Origin: Trebonia sp963767685
GTDB lineage: Bacteria > Actinomycetota > Actinomycetes > Streptosporangiales > Streptosporangiaceae
Direction of reading: 5' to 3'
Assembly: GCA_963767685.1 (NCBI GenBank)
Contig: CAVYEZ010000012.1
Coordinates: 124,001 to 188,000, forward strand
Length of the DNA: 64,000 bases
Translations under genes and position numbers: made by a program
Shown here: positions 34,639 through 43,225 of the stretch, piece by piece
How positions within the stretch are numbered: position 1 is the first letter of the stretch
How the letters are laid out: each line of letters starts with the position of its first letter
The notes under the pieces: generated by a model
The model's database searches: none
What the model was told of the DNA's origin: nothing
Seen by the model: only the letters and a program-made list of their open reading frames with translations

Positions 34639-35328
34639 TCACCAGGGGACGGTGTGGCCGAAGCGGTCGAGGTACTCCAGGCCGGGCCTTTCCCGCTTCG
34701 CGAGGAGGACGTCCACCACCTTCGGCACGGTTTCCTCGATGGTGAAGGGCGCGCTCGGCCCGCCCAGCGACGTCTGGATCCAGCCGGGCGCCATCAGGAT
34801 GAACGCGCGCGCCGTGTCGGACTGGCGGGCCGCGAAGCCCTTCATGAACATGTTCAGCGCGGCCTTGCTGCCGCGGTAGACCTCGCGCAGGCCGTTCGTG
34901 TTGTTGGCGATGCTTCCCTGCCCGGAGGACATGGCCCCGATCAGCCCGGCCGGGGTCACGAGGTCTTGCAGGGCCTCGATGACCCGCATGGGGCTCAGCG
35001 CGTTGGTGACCATGACGTTCACGAAGTCTTCGGTCGGCGCGAGGCCGACCGGTACCTGCTCGTTGCTGGTTGTCCCGGCGTTGACGAACAGCACCGCAAA
35101 GGACCGGCCCGACAAGCGCTCGCGCAGGGATGCGATCTCGGCCGGCTCGGTGATGTCCAGGCTCTCGATTTCCAGGCGGCCCGGGTAGCTGTCCGCCAGG
35201 TCGTGCAGCGGGGTTCGCGCTGTACCGGGCCGGACCGTGCCGACGACGTTCCATTCTCTTTTCAGGAACTCGGCCGCGATGGCGTGGCCGAGGCCGCGGG
35301 ACGCCCCGATGATCAGGATCTCGTTCAT
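34639..35328 (-). CDS. Short-chain dehydrogenase/reductase
   Basis: SDR enzyme of 229 aa. The nucleotide-binding motif is LIIGASRGLGHAI and the NAG motif is FVNAGTT. The active site has Ser in AMSSGQGSI and the YRGSK pair in EVYRGSKAALNMFMKGF. The first residues, MNEILIIGASRG, start at 35328 with no Shine-Dalgarno sequence. The -10 element of an overspaced promoter at 35336-35366 places transcription start at about the ATG, so the mRNA is probably leaderless. It is divergent from the MerR gene at 35400, its probable activator. Confidence 0.9.
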   Translation of the reverse strand: MNEILIIGASRGLGHAIAAEFLKREWNVVGTVRPGTARTPLHDLADSYPGRLEIESLDITEPAEIASLRERLSGRSFAVLFVNAGTTSNEQVPVGLAPTEDFVNVMVTNALSPMRVIEALQDLVTPAGLIGAMSSGQGSIANNTNGLREVYRGSKAALNMFMKGFAARQSDTARAFILMAPGWIQTSLGGPSAPFTIEETVPKVVDVLLAKRERPGLEYLDRFGHTVPW

Positions 35329-35335
35329 GGGCAGG

Positions 35336-35366
35336 AGGTTAGGATCTAGAGCGCGCTGTAAGTCAA
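35336..35366 (-). promoter_or_regulatory. MerR-type overspaced promoter of the SDR gene
   Basis: On the minus strand, a TTGACT -35 (35366-35361) and a TAACCT -10 (35341-35336) are separated by exactly 19 bases. The spacer contains the palindromic core AGCGCGCT. A 19-bp spacer with internal dyad symmetry is the hallmark of MerR-activated promoters. The predicted +1 falls on or next to the SDR start codon. Confidence 0.75.
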
Positions 35367-35399
35367 ACCGGTCGCGTCCGCGACCAAAAGGAAGGTGCG

Positions 35400-35849
35400 A
35401 TGGCGCCCGTCGCCGCCAGCTCATTGCGGAAGACCCCCGTCCCCGAGCGCGGGCTGTCCATCGCCGAGGCCGCCCGCCGCACCGGCGTCAGCGTCTACAC
35501 GCTGCGGTACTACGAGCGCGCCGGCCTGATGGCGACCGCGCCGCGGCGCACCACCGGCGGCAGCCGCCGGTATCACGCGGCGGACCTCAAGTGGATCCGC
35601 GTCTGCAGCCGGATGCGGGCCGCCGGCATGTCGATCGACCTCATCCGCCGCTACGCGGAGCTGGTGCGGGCGGGCGCGGGGAACGAGAAGGAGCGCCTGG
35701 AACTGCTCGAATCGCACCGCGCGCACGTCGCCGCCGAACTGGCGACGCTCGCCGAGCAGCTCGAGTTGCTTGACCACAAGATCGACGTCTACCGCCGGGA
35801 GCTCGCCGACGGGAATGCCGCTAACCTCTGGTCCGCCCCGCCGGGATAA
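35400..35849 (+). CDS. MerR-family regulator
   Basis: Regulator of 149 aa. The N-terminal winged helix is LSIAEAARRTGVSVYTLRYYERAGL, then GGSRRYHAADLKWIRVCSRM, followed by the dimerisation coiled coil (ERLELLESHRAHVAAELATL). There is no metal-binding cysteine cluster, so a small organic effector is likely. AAGGAAGG lies five bases before the ATG. It is divergent from the SDR gene, whose promoter has the 19-bp spacer this family acts on. Confidence 0.92.
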   Translation: MAPVAASSLRKTPVPERGLSIAEAARRTGVSVYTLRYYERAGLMATAPRRTTGGSRRYHAADLKWIRVCSRMRAAGMSIDLIRRYAELVRAGAGNEKERLELLESHRAHVAAELATLAEQLELLDHKIDVYRRELADGNAANLWSAPPG

Positions 35850-36209
35850 CTCCGCTCGCATCGGGCCGCGGTCTCGCCGCCGGTCGAATGGCACCTCATT
35901 GATGCAATGACTTCCTTATAGAGAAATGCGGTTACTTGAGAATTGCGGTCGCCCGTTGTGCCCGAAAAGTCCTTACTGCACGGTCGCCGGTTCATGATTG
36001 TGCGAGCTTTGAGCGCGTACGACGCGCAGAACTCACACAATCATCGGGGGCATGTAGGCGCAGGTGGCCGGAAGGTGGGATTTGCCATATATTGCACGGT
36101 GCTGCTGGCGGGGGCGTTGGGGTATCCGCCCGGCGGCACTGTACTAAATGGCCGGCAATTTTCCAAAAAACACTTCCCTTTATCCTCGGTGCTGTGCAAA
36201 CTCTCACGT
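35850..36209. other. Lower-GC gap before the AbiEii gene, no gene seen
   Basis: About 360 bases, noticeably richer in A/T than the surroundings. The frame of the AbiEii gene stays open back to 35943, but the predicted residues look random and no ribosome-binding site supports an upstream start. No AbiEi-type antitoxin could be recognised here on either strand. Confidence 0.5.
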
Positions 36210-37163
36210 ATGACTAGCGTGCTCCCGTCCCGCACCACAAGCGGTGAAATGGCGTGTATCGCTCTTCAGTCGGTGGCGCGGAAAACACGGCGCAGCACCG
36301 ATGAACTGATGCGCCTCTACGCCCTGGAAGGCCTTCTCGCGCGGCTTGCGGTTTCACGCCATGCCGCCCGGCTCGTCCTCAAGGGCGCGGCGCTGCTGGC
36401 CGCTTACGGGACGCGGCGGGCTACCCGGGACCTCGACCTGCAGGCCCGGCCGATGGCGGACGAGTTCGGGAACGTGCTCACCATGATCCAGGAGATAGCC
36501 GCGATCACCATGGACGACGGCCTGGCGTACACGGCTGAGGACGCCACGGCGTACGCCATCCGCCAAGACTACGCCTACCTGGGAGTCCGGGTCACCCTGA
36601 CGTGCTCACTGGGCACGGCGAGGATCGGCCTGCACGTCGACGTGAACATCGACGACCCGATATGGCCAGCGCCGCAGGCGATCACCATCCCGGGCTTGCT
36701 CGGCCGCGACGTCGCCCTGACCGGGTACCCGCTGACCATGGTCTGCGCCGAGAAGATCGTCACGGCGGTCGAACGGGGAACCGACACGACGCGGTGGCGG
36801 GATTTCGCGGACCTCTACGCCTTGTCGGCCCGCCATCGCGTTCGCGGTCACGAGCTTGTCGGCTCCATCGGGCGCGTCGCGAGTTTCCGGGGCATCGCGC
36901 CTCGTCCGCTGAGCGACGTTCTGCGCGACTGGCAGCGGACTCCCCCGCCAGCGTGGCCGACCTGGCGCCTCGGCCAGCTGCTCGACGGCGTCCCCGAGGC
37001 CTTCGCCGAGGTCGTGGCCGGGGTCATCGCCTTCGCCGACCCCGCGCTCACCAGGGAAGCGGCAAGCGCCACGTGGGCCCCGCTGTACCACTCGTGGGTT
37101 GACCGGTCCTCGCGCTCCAGCGTGACCGGGCCAGCCGATGGCATCGCGGATCATCGCGGCTGA
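36210..37163 (+). CDS. AbiEii/AbiGii-type nucleotidyltransferase toxin
   Basis: Protein of 317 aa of the AbiEii family. The nucleotidyltransferase motif is VLKGAALLAAYGTRRATRDL followed by DLQ (Gly and acidic pair), with a third acidic region DVNIDDPI, then CAEKIVTAVERGTDTTRWRD and FADLYAL. The start at 36210 gives the family's usual N-terminus. AbiE systems are type IV toxin-antitoxin modules whose antitoxin, AbiEi, normally lies immediately upstream; none is present. It is either an orphan toxin-like gene or part of a rearranged abortive-infection module in this regulator-rich accessory region. Confidence 0.85.
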   Translation: MTSVLPSRTTSGEMACIALQSVARKTRRSTDELMRLYALEGLLARLAVSRHAARLVLKGAALLAAYGTRRATRDLDLQARPMADEFGNVLTMIQEIAAITMDDGLAYTAEDATAYAIRQDYAYLGVRVTLTCSLGTARIGLHVDVNIDDPIWPAPQAITIPGLLGRDVALTGYPLTMVCAEKIVTAVERGTDTTRWRDFADLYALSARHRVRGHELVGSIGRVASFRGIAPRPLSDVLRDWQRTPPPAWPTWRLGQLLDGVPEAFAEVVAGVIAFADPALTREAASATWAPLYHSWVDRSSRSSVTGPADGIADHRG

Positions 37164-37272
37164 CTGGCCCAGTGACGGGTTGGGTGCTCTGCTGCCCCGT
37201 GTGACAAAATGATTTTGGCGCTGGGGCCGCCGACGGGGAACGTCAGGCTGTCCACTGGCATGGGAGCGGGTA

Positions 37273-38172
37273 ATGGGACCTGTAGGGCCGGGGGGCGAGG
37301 AGCCATTTCCTGGCCTGGAGGACTCCTCGGTCGATGCGACGGTGCTGCGCATGCTGCTCGGCGGCCAGTTGCGGCGGATGCGCGAGGCCGTGGGCATCAC
37401 GCCCGAGCACGCCGGCTACGAGATCCGCGCGTCCCGGTCCAAGATCAGCCGGCTGGAGAACGGCCGGGTCAAGCTCAAGAGCCGTGACGTGACGGACCTG
37501 CTCACCCTGTACGGCGTGACCGACGAGGACACGCGGGCGAAGTTCCTCGAACTGGTCAGGCAGTCGAACGCGGCGGACTGGTGGCGGAAGTACAGCGACA
37601 TCCTGCCCGACTGGTTCGAGACCTACGTCGGGCTCGAGGCGGCCGCCGCGACCATCCGCAGCTTCGAGGTCCAGTTCGTGCACGGGCTGTTCCAGACCGA
37701 GGACTACGCGCGGGCCGTCACCCGCCTCCGCAAGGCCGCGCCCGACGACGAGGTCGAACGCCGGGTCGCCCTGCGCCTCAAGCGGCAGGAACTGCTCGGC
37801 CGGCCGAACCCGCCCTACATCTGGTCGGTCATGGACGAGGCCGTGCTGCGCCGGGCGGTCGGCGGTCCCGCGGTCATGCGCGCGCAGTTCCAGCACCTCA
37901 TCGAGGTGGCCGAGCTCCCGCACGTGACCCTTCAGGTCGTCCCGTTCTCCCGGGGCGTGCACGCCGGCGAGAGCGGCTCGTTCACGGTGCTGCGCTTCGA
38001 GGAGCGGGGCCTGCCTGACGTGGTCTACATCGAGCAGCTCACCGGCGCTACCTACCTCGACCAGCGCTCGGACGTCGAGCACTACCTGGCGGTGATCGAC
38101 GAGCTCAGCAGCGTGGCCCTCACTCCCGCCGGGACGACGCGCTTCATCGAGCAGGTTGCCCGGGAGACATGA
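37273..38172 (+). CDS. HTH-XRE regulator with DUF5753 (second copy)
   Basis: Regulator of 299 aa. HTH: LGGQLRRMREAVGITPEHAG and SRSKISRLENGRVKLKSRD. DUF5753: WFETYVGLEAAAATIRSFEV, FVHGLFQTEDYARAV and LQVVPFSRGVHAGESGSF. It is clearly paralogous to the protein at 30531-31577 but lacks its long leader. The methyltransferase gene starts 23 bases after its stop, so the two form the HTH/DUF574 pair often seen in actinomycetes. GTG or ATG starts near 37273 are possible. Confidence 0.9.
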   Translation: MGPVGPGGEEPFPGLEDSSVDATVLRMLLGGQLRRMREAVGITPEHAGYEIRASRSKISRLENGRVKLKSRDVTDLLTLYGVTDEDTRAKFLELVRQSNAADWWRKYSDILPDWFETYVGLEAAAATIRSFEVQFVHGLFQTEDYARAVTRLRKAAPDDEVERRVALRLKRQELLGRPNPPYIWSVMDEAVLRRAVGGPAVMRAQFQHLIEVAELPHVTLQVVPFSRGVHAGESGSFTVLRFEERGLPDVVYIEQLTGATYLDQRSDVEHYLAVIDELSSVALTPAGTTRFIEQVARET

Positions 38173-38195
38173 CGACACCCCGAGAAAGGCGCTAG

Positions 38196-39035
38196 ATGAC
38201 CATGGACGACGCGCCCGCCCCCGGCGAGGGCGCGGCCGACAAGAGCACGCGACCGCCGTTCGACATCAGCGTGGCGAACCAGGCCAGGATCTACGACTAC
38301 CTGCTCGGCGGCAAGGACAACTACGCGGCCGACCGGGCGGCCGTCGACGCGGTACTCAAGGTCGCACCGGAGATGGGCTTCACCGCGCGGGCGAACCGGG
38401 CGTTCCTCGGCCGGGTCGTCCGTTACCTCGCCGCGGAGGCGGGGATACGGCAGTTCCTCGACATCGGCACCGGCATCCCGACGGCGGGCAACACCCACCA
38501 GGTCGCCCAGGCGGTCGCGCCGGAGTCCCGGGTGGTGTACGTGGACTACGACCCGGTCGTGCTCGCGCACGCCCGCGCGCTGCTGACCAGCAGCAAGACC
38601 GGGGCCACGCAGTACATCGACGCCGACCTGCGCGACACTGACGCGATCCTCGGCCAGGCCGGGCAACTTCTGGACTTCAGCCAGCCGGTGGCGGTCACGC
38701 TGCTGATGCTGCTGCACGTGATCCCCGACTCAGAGGACCCGCACGCGGTCGTGGCCAAGCTGACGGACGCGCTGCCGTCGGGCAGCTACCTCGCCGTGTC
38801 GCACCTGGGGGCGGAACTCCTTGGCCAGGAGGCGCGGGAGGGCTTTCAGGACATCGTGAACCGCATGGCGCAGCAGCAGTACATCGGCCGCGACCGCGAG
38901 CAGATGCTGCGCTTCTTCGCGGGCATGGACCTCGTAGAGCCGGGGCTGGTGCGGGTCGAGGAATGGCGCCCGGAGCCCGACGCGGGCGAGACGGGCAGGT
39001 CCACGCTGTGGTGCGCGCTCGGCCGTAAGCGCTGA
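38196..39035 (+). CDS. SAM-dependent methyltransferase, DUF574 family
   Basis: Protein of 279 aa with the family's signature N-terminus (ISVANQARIYDYLLGGKDNY, AADRAAVDAVL) and the SAM-binding motif FLDIGTGIPTAGNTH, then VVYVDYDPVVLAHARALL. Members are abundant in Streptomyces-type genomes, next to HTH-DUF5753 regulators; their substrates are unknown. It is cotranscribed with the regulator upstream. Its last 190 bases are overlapped by the open frame of the convergent MFS gene. Confidence 0.92.
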   Translation: MTMDDAPAPGEGAADKSTRPPFDISVANQARIYDYLLGGKDNYAADRAAVDAVLKVAPEMGFTARANRAFLGRVVRYLAAEAGIRQFLDIGTGIPTAGNTHQVAQAVAPESRVVYVDYDPVVLAHARALLTSSKTGATQYIDADLRDTDAILGQAGQLLDFSQPVAVTLLMLLHVIPDSEDPHAVVAKLTDALPSGSYLAVSHLGAELLGQEAREGFQDIVNRMAQQQYIGRDREQMLRFFAGMDLVEPGLVRVEEWRPEPDAGETGRSTLWCALGRKR

Positions 39036-40237
39036 GTGGACGGGAGGGCTCGCAGGCTTGTTACCGCTAGGAGGGCGGCTGCGGCGGTGGCCGTTGCGGC
39101 TACCGTGAAGCCGCCGTGGGCGCCGGAGGTGGTCACCGCCCAGCCGGTCACCGCCGCCGCGCCCGCCGAACCGGCCGCGCTGGCCGAGTTCAGCCAGACG
39201 AATGCCTGGGTGAGCACGGCCCGGCGGACCGCCGACTCGGCCAGCAGCGAGCATAGGACCAGGACCGGGGGGATCGCCAGCCCGGTCAGGGCGACGCCGG
39301 CACCCAGTTCTACCGGCGAGCGGGCCACCAGCAACGGCAGGCAGCCGGCCGCGAGGGCGGCCACGACCACCGCCAGCTGCACGCGGGCCGCGGTTTGCCA
39401 CCGGCGCAGTCCGTACAGCCAGCCGGCCAGCAGGCTGGCGCAGCTCGATACCGTGAACAGCACGGCGGCCGCGCCCGGCGCGCCGTGCTCGACCGCGAAC
39501 GCGGTTACCGAGATTTGCATGGCGCCGAAGAACACGCCGATGGCGAGGGTCACGCCGACCAGGACCGCGAACCCGGGGCGCAGCAGCGGGCGGCCCGGGC
39601 GACGGCCCGGCTGGTGGCGCTCGGCGGCCACGGACGCCGGCGGCGCGGTGCGGCGCTGCGCCCCGAAGCACAGTCCGCCGGCCACGACCAGGGTGGCGGC
39701 CAGCACCGGGCCGGCCTGCGGGTACCCGCTGGCGCCGAGGATGCTGACCAGGACCGGGCCGGCGAGGAAGGCCACCTCGTTGGCCAGCGATTCCAGCGCG
39801 AACGCGGTCGGCAGCAGGGCGGCTCGCTCGTCGCCGAGCAGGGCCGTCCAGCGGGCCGCCGACAGCGCGCCGAGCTGGGGGATGGTGGCGCCGGCCAGAA
39901 CCCCGCCGGCCATCATCAGCCAGTCGGGGGCGCCGGCGGAGACCAGGGCCAGCAGCGTGGCCACGGCGCCGGCGTGGGCCAGCAGCGCGGGCGGCAGCAC
40001 CCGGGTCTGGCCGACGCGGTCGATCAGCCGGGCCAGCTGCGGTCCGGTCACGGCCTCGGCGACGGCGAACGCGCCGGTCACCAGCCCGGCGGTGGCGTAG
40101 GAGCCGGTCCTCGCGTGCACCAGCCAGACGATGCCAAGGCCGGTCATAGCGATGCCGATGCGGCCGATGGCGGCGGTTAGGAAGAAGGCGGCGGCGCCGG
40201 GGGCGCGCAGCAGGGTACGGTAGGTCGCCGATGACAT
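38846..40237 (-). CDS. MFS transporter with abnormal C-terminal read-through
   Basis: Major facilitator protein of 463 aa by the open frame, of which about 400 residues look genuine. Twelve hydrophobic segments run from FFLTAAIGRIGIAMTGLGIV to GGFTVAATATAAAALLAVT. After SLRALPS, at about the methyltransferase stop codon, the frame continues for about 63 codons antisense to that gene with low-complexity Ser/Arg residues. The true stop was probably lost by a frameshift or point change near 39036-39060. The start at 40237 (MSSATYRTLL) fits the family. Substrate unknown. Confidence 0.82.
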   Translation of the reverse strand: MSSATYRTLLRAPGAAAFFLTAAIGRIGIAMTGLGIVWLVHARTGSYATAGLVTGAFAVAEAVTGPQLARLIDRVGQTRVLPPALLAHAGAVATLLALVSAGAPDWLMMAGGVLAGATIPQLGALSAARWTALLGDERAALLPTAFALESLANEVAFLAGPVLVSILGASGYPQAGPVLAATLVVAGGLCFGAQRRTAPPASVAAERHQPGRRPGRPLLRPGFAVLVGVTLAIGVFFGAMQISVTAFAVEHGAPGAAAVLFTVSSCASLLAGWLYGLRRWQTAARVQLAVVVAALAAGCLPLLVARSPVELGAGVALTGLAIPPVLVLCSLLAESAVRRAVLTQAFVWLNSASAAGSAGAAAVTGWAVTTSGAHGGFTVAATATAAAALLAVTSLRALPSTQRLRPSAHHSVDLPVSPASGSGRHSSTRTSPGSTRSMPAKKRSICSRSRPMYCCCAMRFTMS

Positions 40238-40468
40238 GAGGTGTCCCGTTCGCTGCCGGGCGGGGCGGACCACCTGGGTCGTCGGCGTCCAGATTTACCG
40301 ACCCGTGGTTACCGCCTGGAACCGTCCACTGGCGGCGCGGAGCGGGGACACGCGCTCCACGCCAGTTCCGTCACCGGGCAGAAGCCTGTTGAGGCTGTCT
40401 CAGTTGATCTCGGTTGCTGAGACACTACGAGCGTAGGCGCCCGGGACGTGACCTGTCCAGGCGGAGGG

Positions 40469-41299
40469 TCACGACGGTTCCCATACGTTGACCGACTTGA
40501 CGTACATCGTGCCCGCGCAGCTGCCGGGGCTGTTGTTCTCGTCGGCCAGGTCGAGGAGCAGGTACATCGCCTGCCGCGGGATGCTGGTCGCCGTGGTGAG
40601 GGCCAGCGTGCCGTCGTAGTACACGGAGATGCGGGACTGCGTCCAGTACAGCGTGTAGGTGTGCCAGCCCTGGTCGGCGCCAGGGAAGCTGACGGTGCCG
40701 CGCTGCTGGCGGTTCTGCTTGCCGGTGTGCAGGGTCGCGCTGGCCGTGGGCTGCGTGTCCCAGTGCTCGACGATGTCGATCTCCGGCGGCCACGAGCCGT
40801 CCGAGGGGATGAGCCAGATCGCCGGCCAGAGGCCCTGGCCGAACGGCAGGCGGGCGACCACCTGGACGAACCCGTACTTGAAGTGCACCCCCGGGTACGT
40901 GGTGACCATGCCGGACCGGCAGGTGTACATCTTCGGGTTGCCGTTGACGTCGGCTCCCTCGGTGGGCGCCCGCTGCGCCACCAGCGCCAGCATCCCGTTC
41001 TCGACGTGGACCTGGGACGGCAGGTACCACTCGCGTTCGTCGGCGTTCCCGAAGTTGGTGCACCCCGGGGGCTTCGGCGTCCAGGGATAGCAGTCCGCCC
41101 ACGTCGACGGGTTCAGGCTGGTCCCGGGAAAGTCCGTGGAAAACGCGAGCTTCCAGTTCGCCGGCGCCGCCAGCGCGCCCGCCGCCCGCGCGGTCACGGC
41201 CGGCGTCGACGGCGCCGCCGTGTCCGCCGCGACCAGCAAGACGGCGGCGATGCCCAGGAGGGCCGCCAGGGCAATGAGCCCGCTGCGTTTGGCCGGCAT
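40469..41299 (-). CDS. Secreted GH16 glycoside hydrolase
   Basis: Secreted endo-beta-glucanase-like enzyme of 276 aa. A signal peptide occupies about residues 1-40 (SGLIALAALLGIAAVLLVAA). The GH16 jelly-roll shows GLWPAIWLIPSDGSWPPEID followed by IVEHW, giving the catalytic E-x-D-x-x-E, plus KYGFVQVVARLPFGQG and DQGWHTYTLYWTQSRISVYY. The start at 41299 gives a proper signal sequence; the frame is open far upstream but that extension is antisense to the YVTN gene. Likely substrates are beta-1,3 or mixed-linkage glucans. Confidence 0.92.
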   Translation of the reverse strand: MPAKRSGLIALAALLGIAAVLLVAADTAAPSTPAVTARAAGALAAPANWKLAFSTDFPGTSLNPSTWADCYPWTPKPPGCTNFGNADEREWYLPSQVHVENGMLALVAQRAPTEGADVNGNPKMYTCRSGMVTTYPGVHFKYGFVQVVARLPFGQGLWPAIWLIPSDGSWPPEIDIVEHWDTQPTASATLHTGKQNRQQRGTVSFPGADQGWHTYTLYWTQSRISVYYDGTLALTTATSIPRQAMYLLLDLADENNSPGSCAGTMYVKSVNVWEPS

Positions 41300-41497
41300 G
41301 GTCCGATCTTCTAATTGACAAGCGGGCACGGCGCGCGTCGCCGCTGTCCCGTTGCTGAGGATACTCATCGATTCCGTATATATAGAACTCAATGCCGGCG
41401 GCATGTGGGGAAATGTCGGTGGCAGGTGAAATACTCCCCGCGGGTTGAAAGAGATCCGGTTCTCACCTGCCATTTCCCGACACAAGGAGACGCACTG

Positions 41498-42880
41498 ATG
41501 CGATCCCGCACAAGACTCGCGGCGGCCCGGCGCTGGCCGTCGCGGGCCCTGCTGGCCCTCGCCCTGCCCGCCTCGCTGGCTGCCCTGCTGCTCGGCCCGG
41601 CCGCGCCCGCGCACGCCGCCGGAACGGTGGTGTACGTGCCGGACTCCAACGTGAACACGGTCTCGGTGATCGATACCTCGACCAGCGCGATCACCGCGAC
41701 GATCCCGGTCGGCAATGACCCGACGTACACCGCGGTCACCCCGGACGGGAGTCAGGTGTTCGTCAGCAACAGCCTCGGCACCAGCGTCTCGGTAATCAGC
41801 GCGTCGAGCGACACCGTCACCGCGACCATCCCGGTCACCGGCGAGCCGCAGCAAGTCGTCATCGACCGGACCGGGGCGTTCGCCTACGTCGTTTCCACTA
41901 ACGGCGACGTCACCCAGATCTCGACGGCCACCGACACCGTGACCGGAACGGTCGACGTCGGCGGCACCCCGCGCGCCCTGGCGATCTCGCCCGACGGCGC
42001 CACCCTCTACGTCAGCAACTTCACCAGCTCGGTCAGCGTCGTCGACACGGCCACCCTGACGGTCAGCTCCGTCATAAACACCGAGGAAAACCAGAGCTGG
42101 GCCATCGCCGTCAGTCCCGACGGCGGCCAGGTCTACGTGGCCTATAACCACGGCATTAACGTGCTTGAATCCGACGTTGCCGTTATCAGCACGGCGACCG
42201 GCCAGGTCACCGCCCGCATTCCGGTCTCCCCCATCCAGGACAGCCTCGAGGGAATGGCGGTTTCCCCGGACGGGGCCTCGGTCTACGTCACCGTCGGAGA
42301 CCAGAATGAGGTCGCGGTGATCTCCACCGCGACGGACACGGTCAGCGCCACGATATCCGGGCTGAAGGATCCGGTCGCGGTCGCGCTCAACGCCGCGGGC
42401 ACCACCGCCTGGGTTTCCCAGCTCAATGCAGGCAACGGCAGCGTCGCGGCAATCGACACGGCGTCGGACACGATCACCGGAACGATCCCAGGTTTCCAGT
42501 TCCCGTTCGGGCTCTCGGTATCCACGACCTACTACAACTTCACCGGGTTCCTGCCCCCGGTCAGCAACGAGCCGGCCGTGAACCAGGCGCACGCCGGGCA
42601 GGCGATTCCGATCAGGTTCGGCCTGAACGGCGACCAGGGGCTGAACATCTTCGGCCCGGGCGACCCGGCGGTGCAGCAGGTCGACTGCACGACCGGGGCG
42701 CCGCTGAACGCGGCGACGCCCGCCGTGACCGCGGGCGGCCTGGGGCTGCGGTACGACGCGAAGAGCGGCACCTACATCTACGCGTGGAAGACGTCCAAGG
42801 CGTGGGCGGGCACGTGCCGGCGGTTCATCCTCGGGCTCAACGACGGCAGCACCCACGCGGCCACCTTCCAGTTCCGTTAG
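41498..42880 (+). CDS. Secreted YVTN beta-propeller repeat protein
   Basis: Secreted protein of 460 aa: signal peptide ending near APAHAAG, then seven or so YVTN/LVIVD-type blades (VVYVPDSNVNTVSVIDTSTS, TYTAVTPDGSQVFVSNSLGT and so on), and a C-terminal domain of about 110 residues beginning NFTGFLPPVSNEPAVNQAHA. That domain is found in other actinobacterial secreted proteins and is of unknown function. AAGGAG precedes ATG 41498. Divergent from the GH16 gene, so the two may share a regulatory region. A surface-binding or scaffold role is inferred. Confidence 0.88.
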   Translation: MRSRTRLAAARRWPSRALLALALPASLAALLLGPAAPAHAAGTVVYVPDSNVNTVSVIDTSTSAITATIPVGNDPTYTAVTPDGSQVFVSNSLGTSVSVISASSDTVTATIPVTGEPQQVVIDRTGAFAYVVSTNGDVTQISTATDTVTGTVDVGGTPRALAISPDGATLYVSNFTSSVSVVDTATLTVSSVINTEENQSWAIAVSPDGGQVYVAYNHGINVLESDVAVISTATGQVTARIPVSPIQDSLEGMAVSPDGASVYVTVGDQNEVAVISTATDTVSATISGLKDPVAVALNAAGTTAWVSQLNAGNGSVAAIDTASDTITGTIPGFQFPFGLSVSTTYYNFTGFLPPVSNEPAVNQAHAGQAIPIRFGLNGDQGLNIFGPGDPAVQQVDCTTGAPLNAATPAVTAGGLGLRYDAKSGTYIYAWKTSKAWAGTCRRFILGLNDGSTHAATFQFR

Positions 42881-43061
42881 CCGTTAGCGGAACGGCGGCG
42901 CGTCGCGCTGTCCGGGCCGGCCAGCCGTCCGCTGGCCGCCCGGACAGCGCGCCCGGAATTCTGGCCTCGTGGACCACAAGGTCGGCACCAGGCAGGCGCC
43001 TGGGTACCCGAAGGCCAATTCGTTGCGGGCCGGGGTGACGCAAGGCCAGTAGAAGTGCGCG

Positions 43062-43103
43062 TGAGTGCCCCAAGGCTGGAATGTTCTGTCCCTGGGGCAC
43101 TCA
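43062..43103. terminator. Hairpin between convergent genes
   Basis: A perfect 11-bp inverted repeat (TGAGTGCCCCA at 43062-43072, complement at 43093-43103) lies in the 345-base gap between the converging YVTN and MarR genes. It could terminate transcription in both directions. The rest of the gap (42881-43225) shows no gene. Confidence 0.45.
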
Positions 43104-43225
43104 GGGCCGGGTGACGGCCGGGGCGGCATGTCCGAATTCCGGCAAATACCGTGAACTAAGCCGCAAAGTTTCCGCGTAAATCCGCCGGCCACCGGTCGTA
43201 GTTTGGCCGCTGGACCTGACCGGGG

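Noticed and set aside
35943..36209. An N-terminal extension of the AbiEii gene back to 35943
   Set aside because: The 89 extra residues look random and A/T content rises; the family N-terminus starts at 36210.
40469..42856. A 795-codon open frame on the minus strand spanning the GH16 gene and the whole YVTN gene
   Set aside because: Only the last 276 codons are a real protein; the upstream part is the antisense of the YVTN propeller and has no signal peptide or domain. High GC keeps such frames open.
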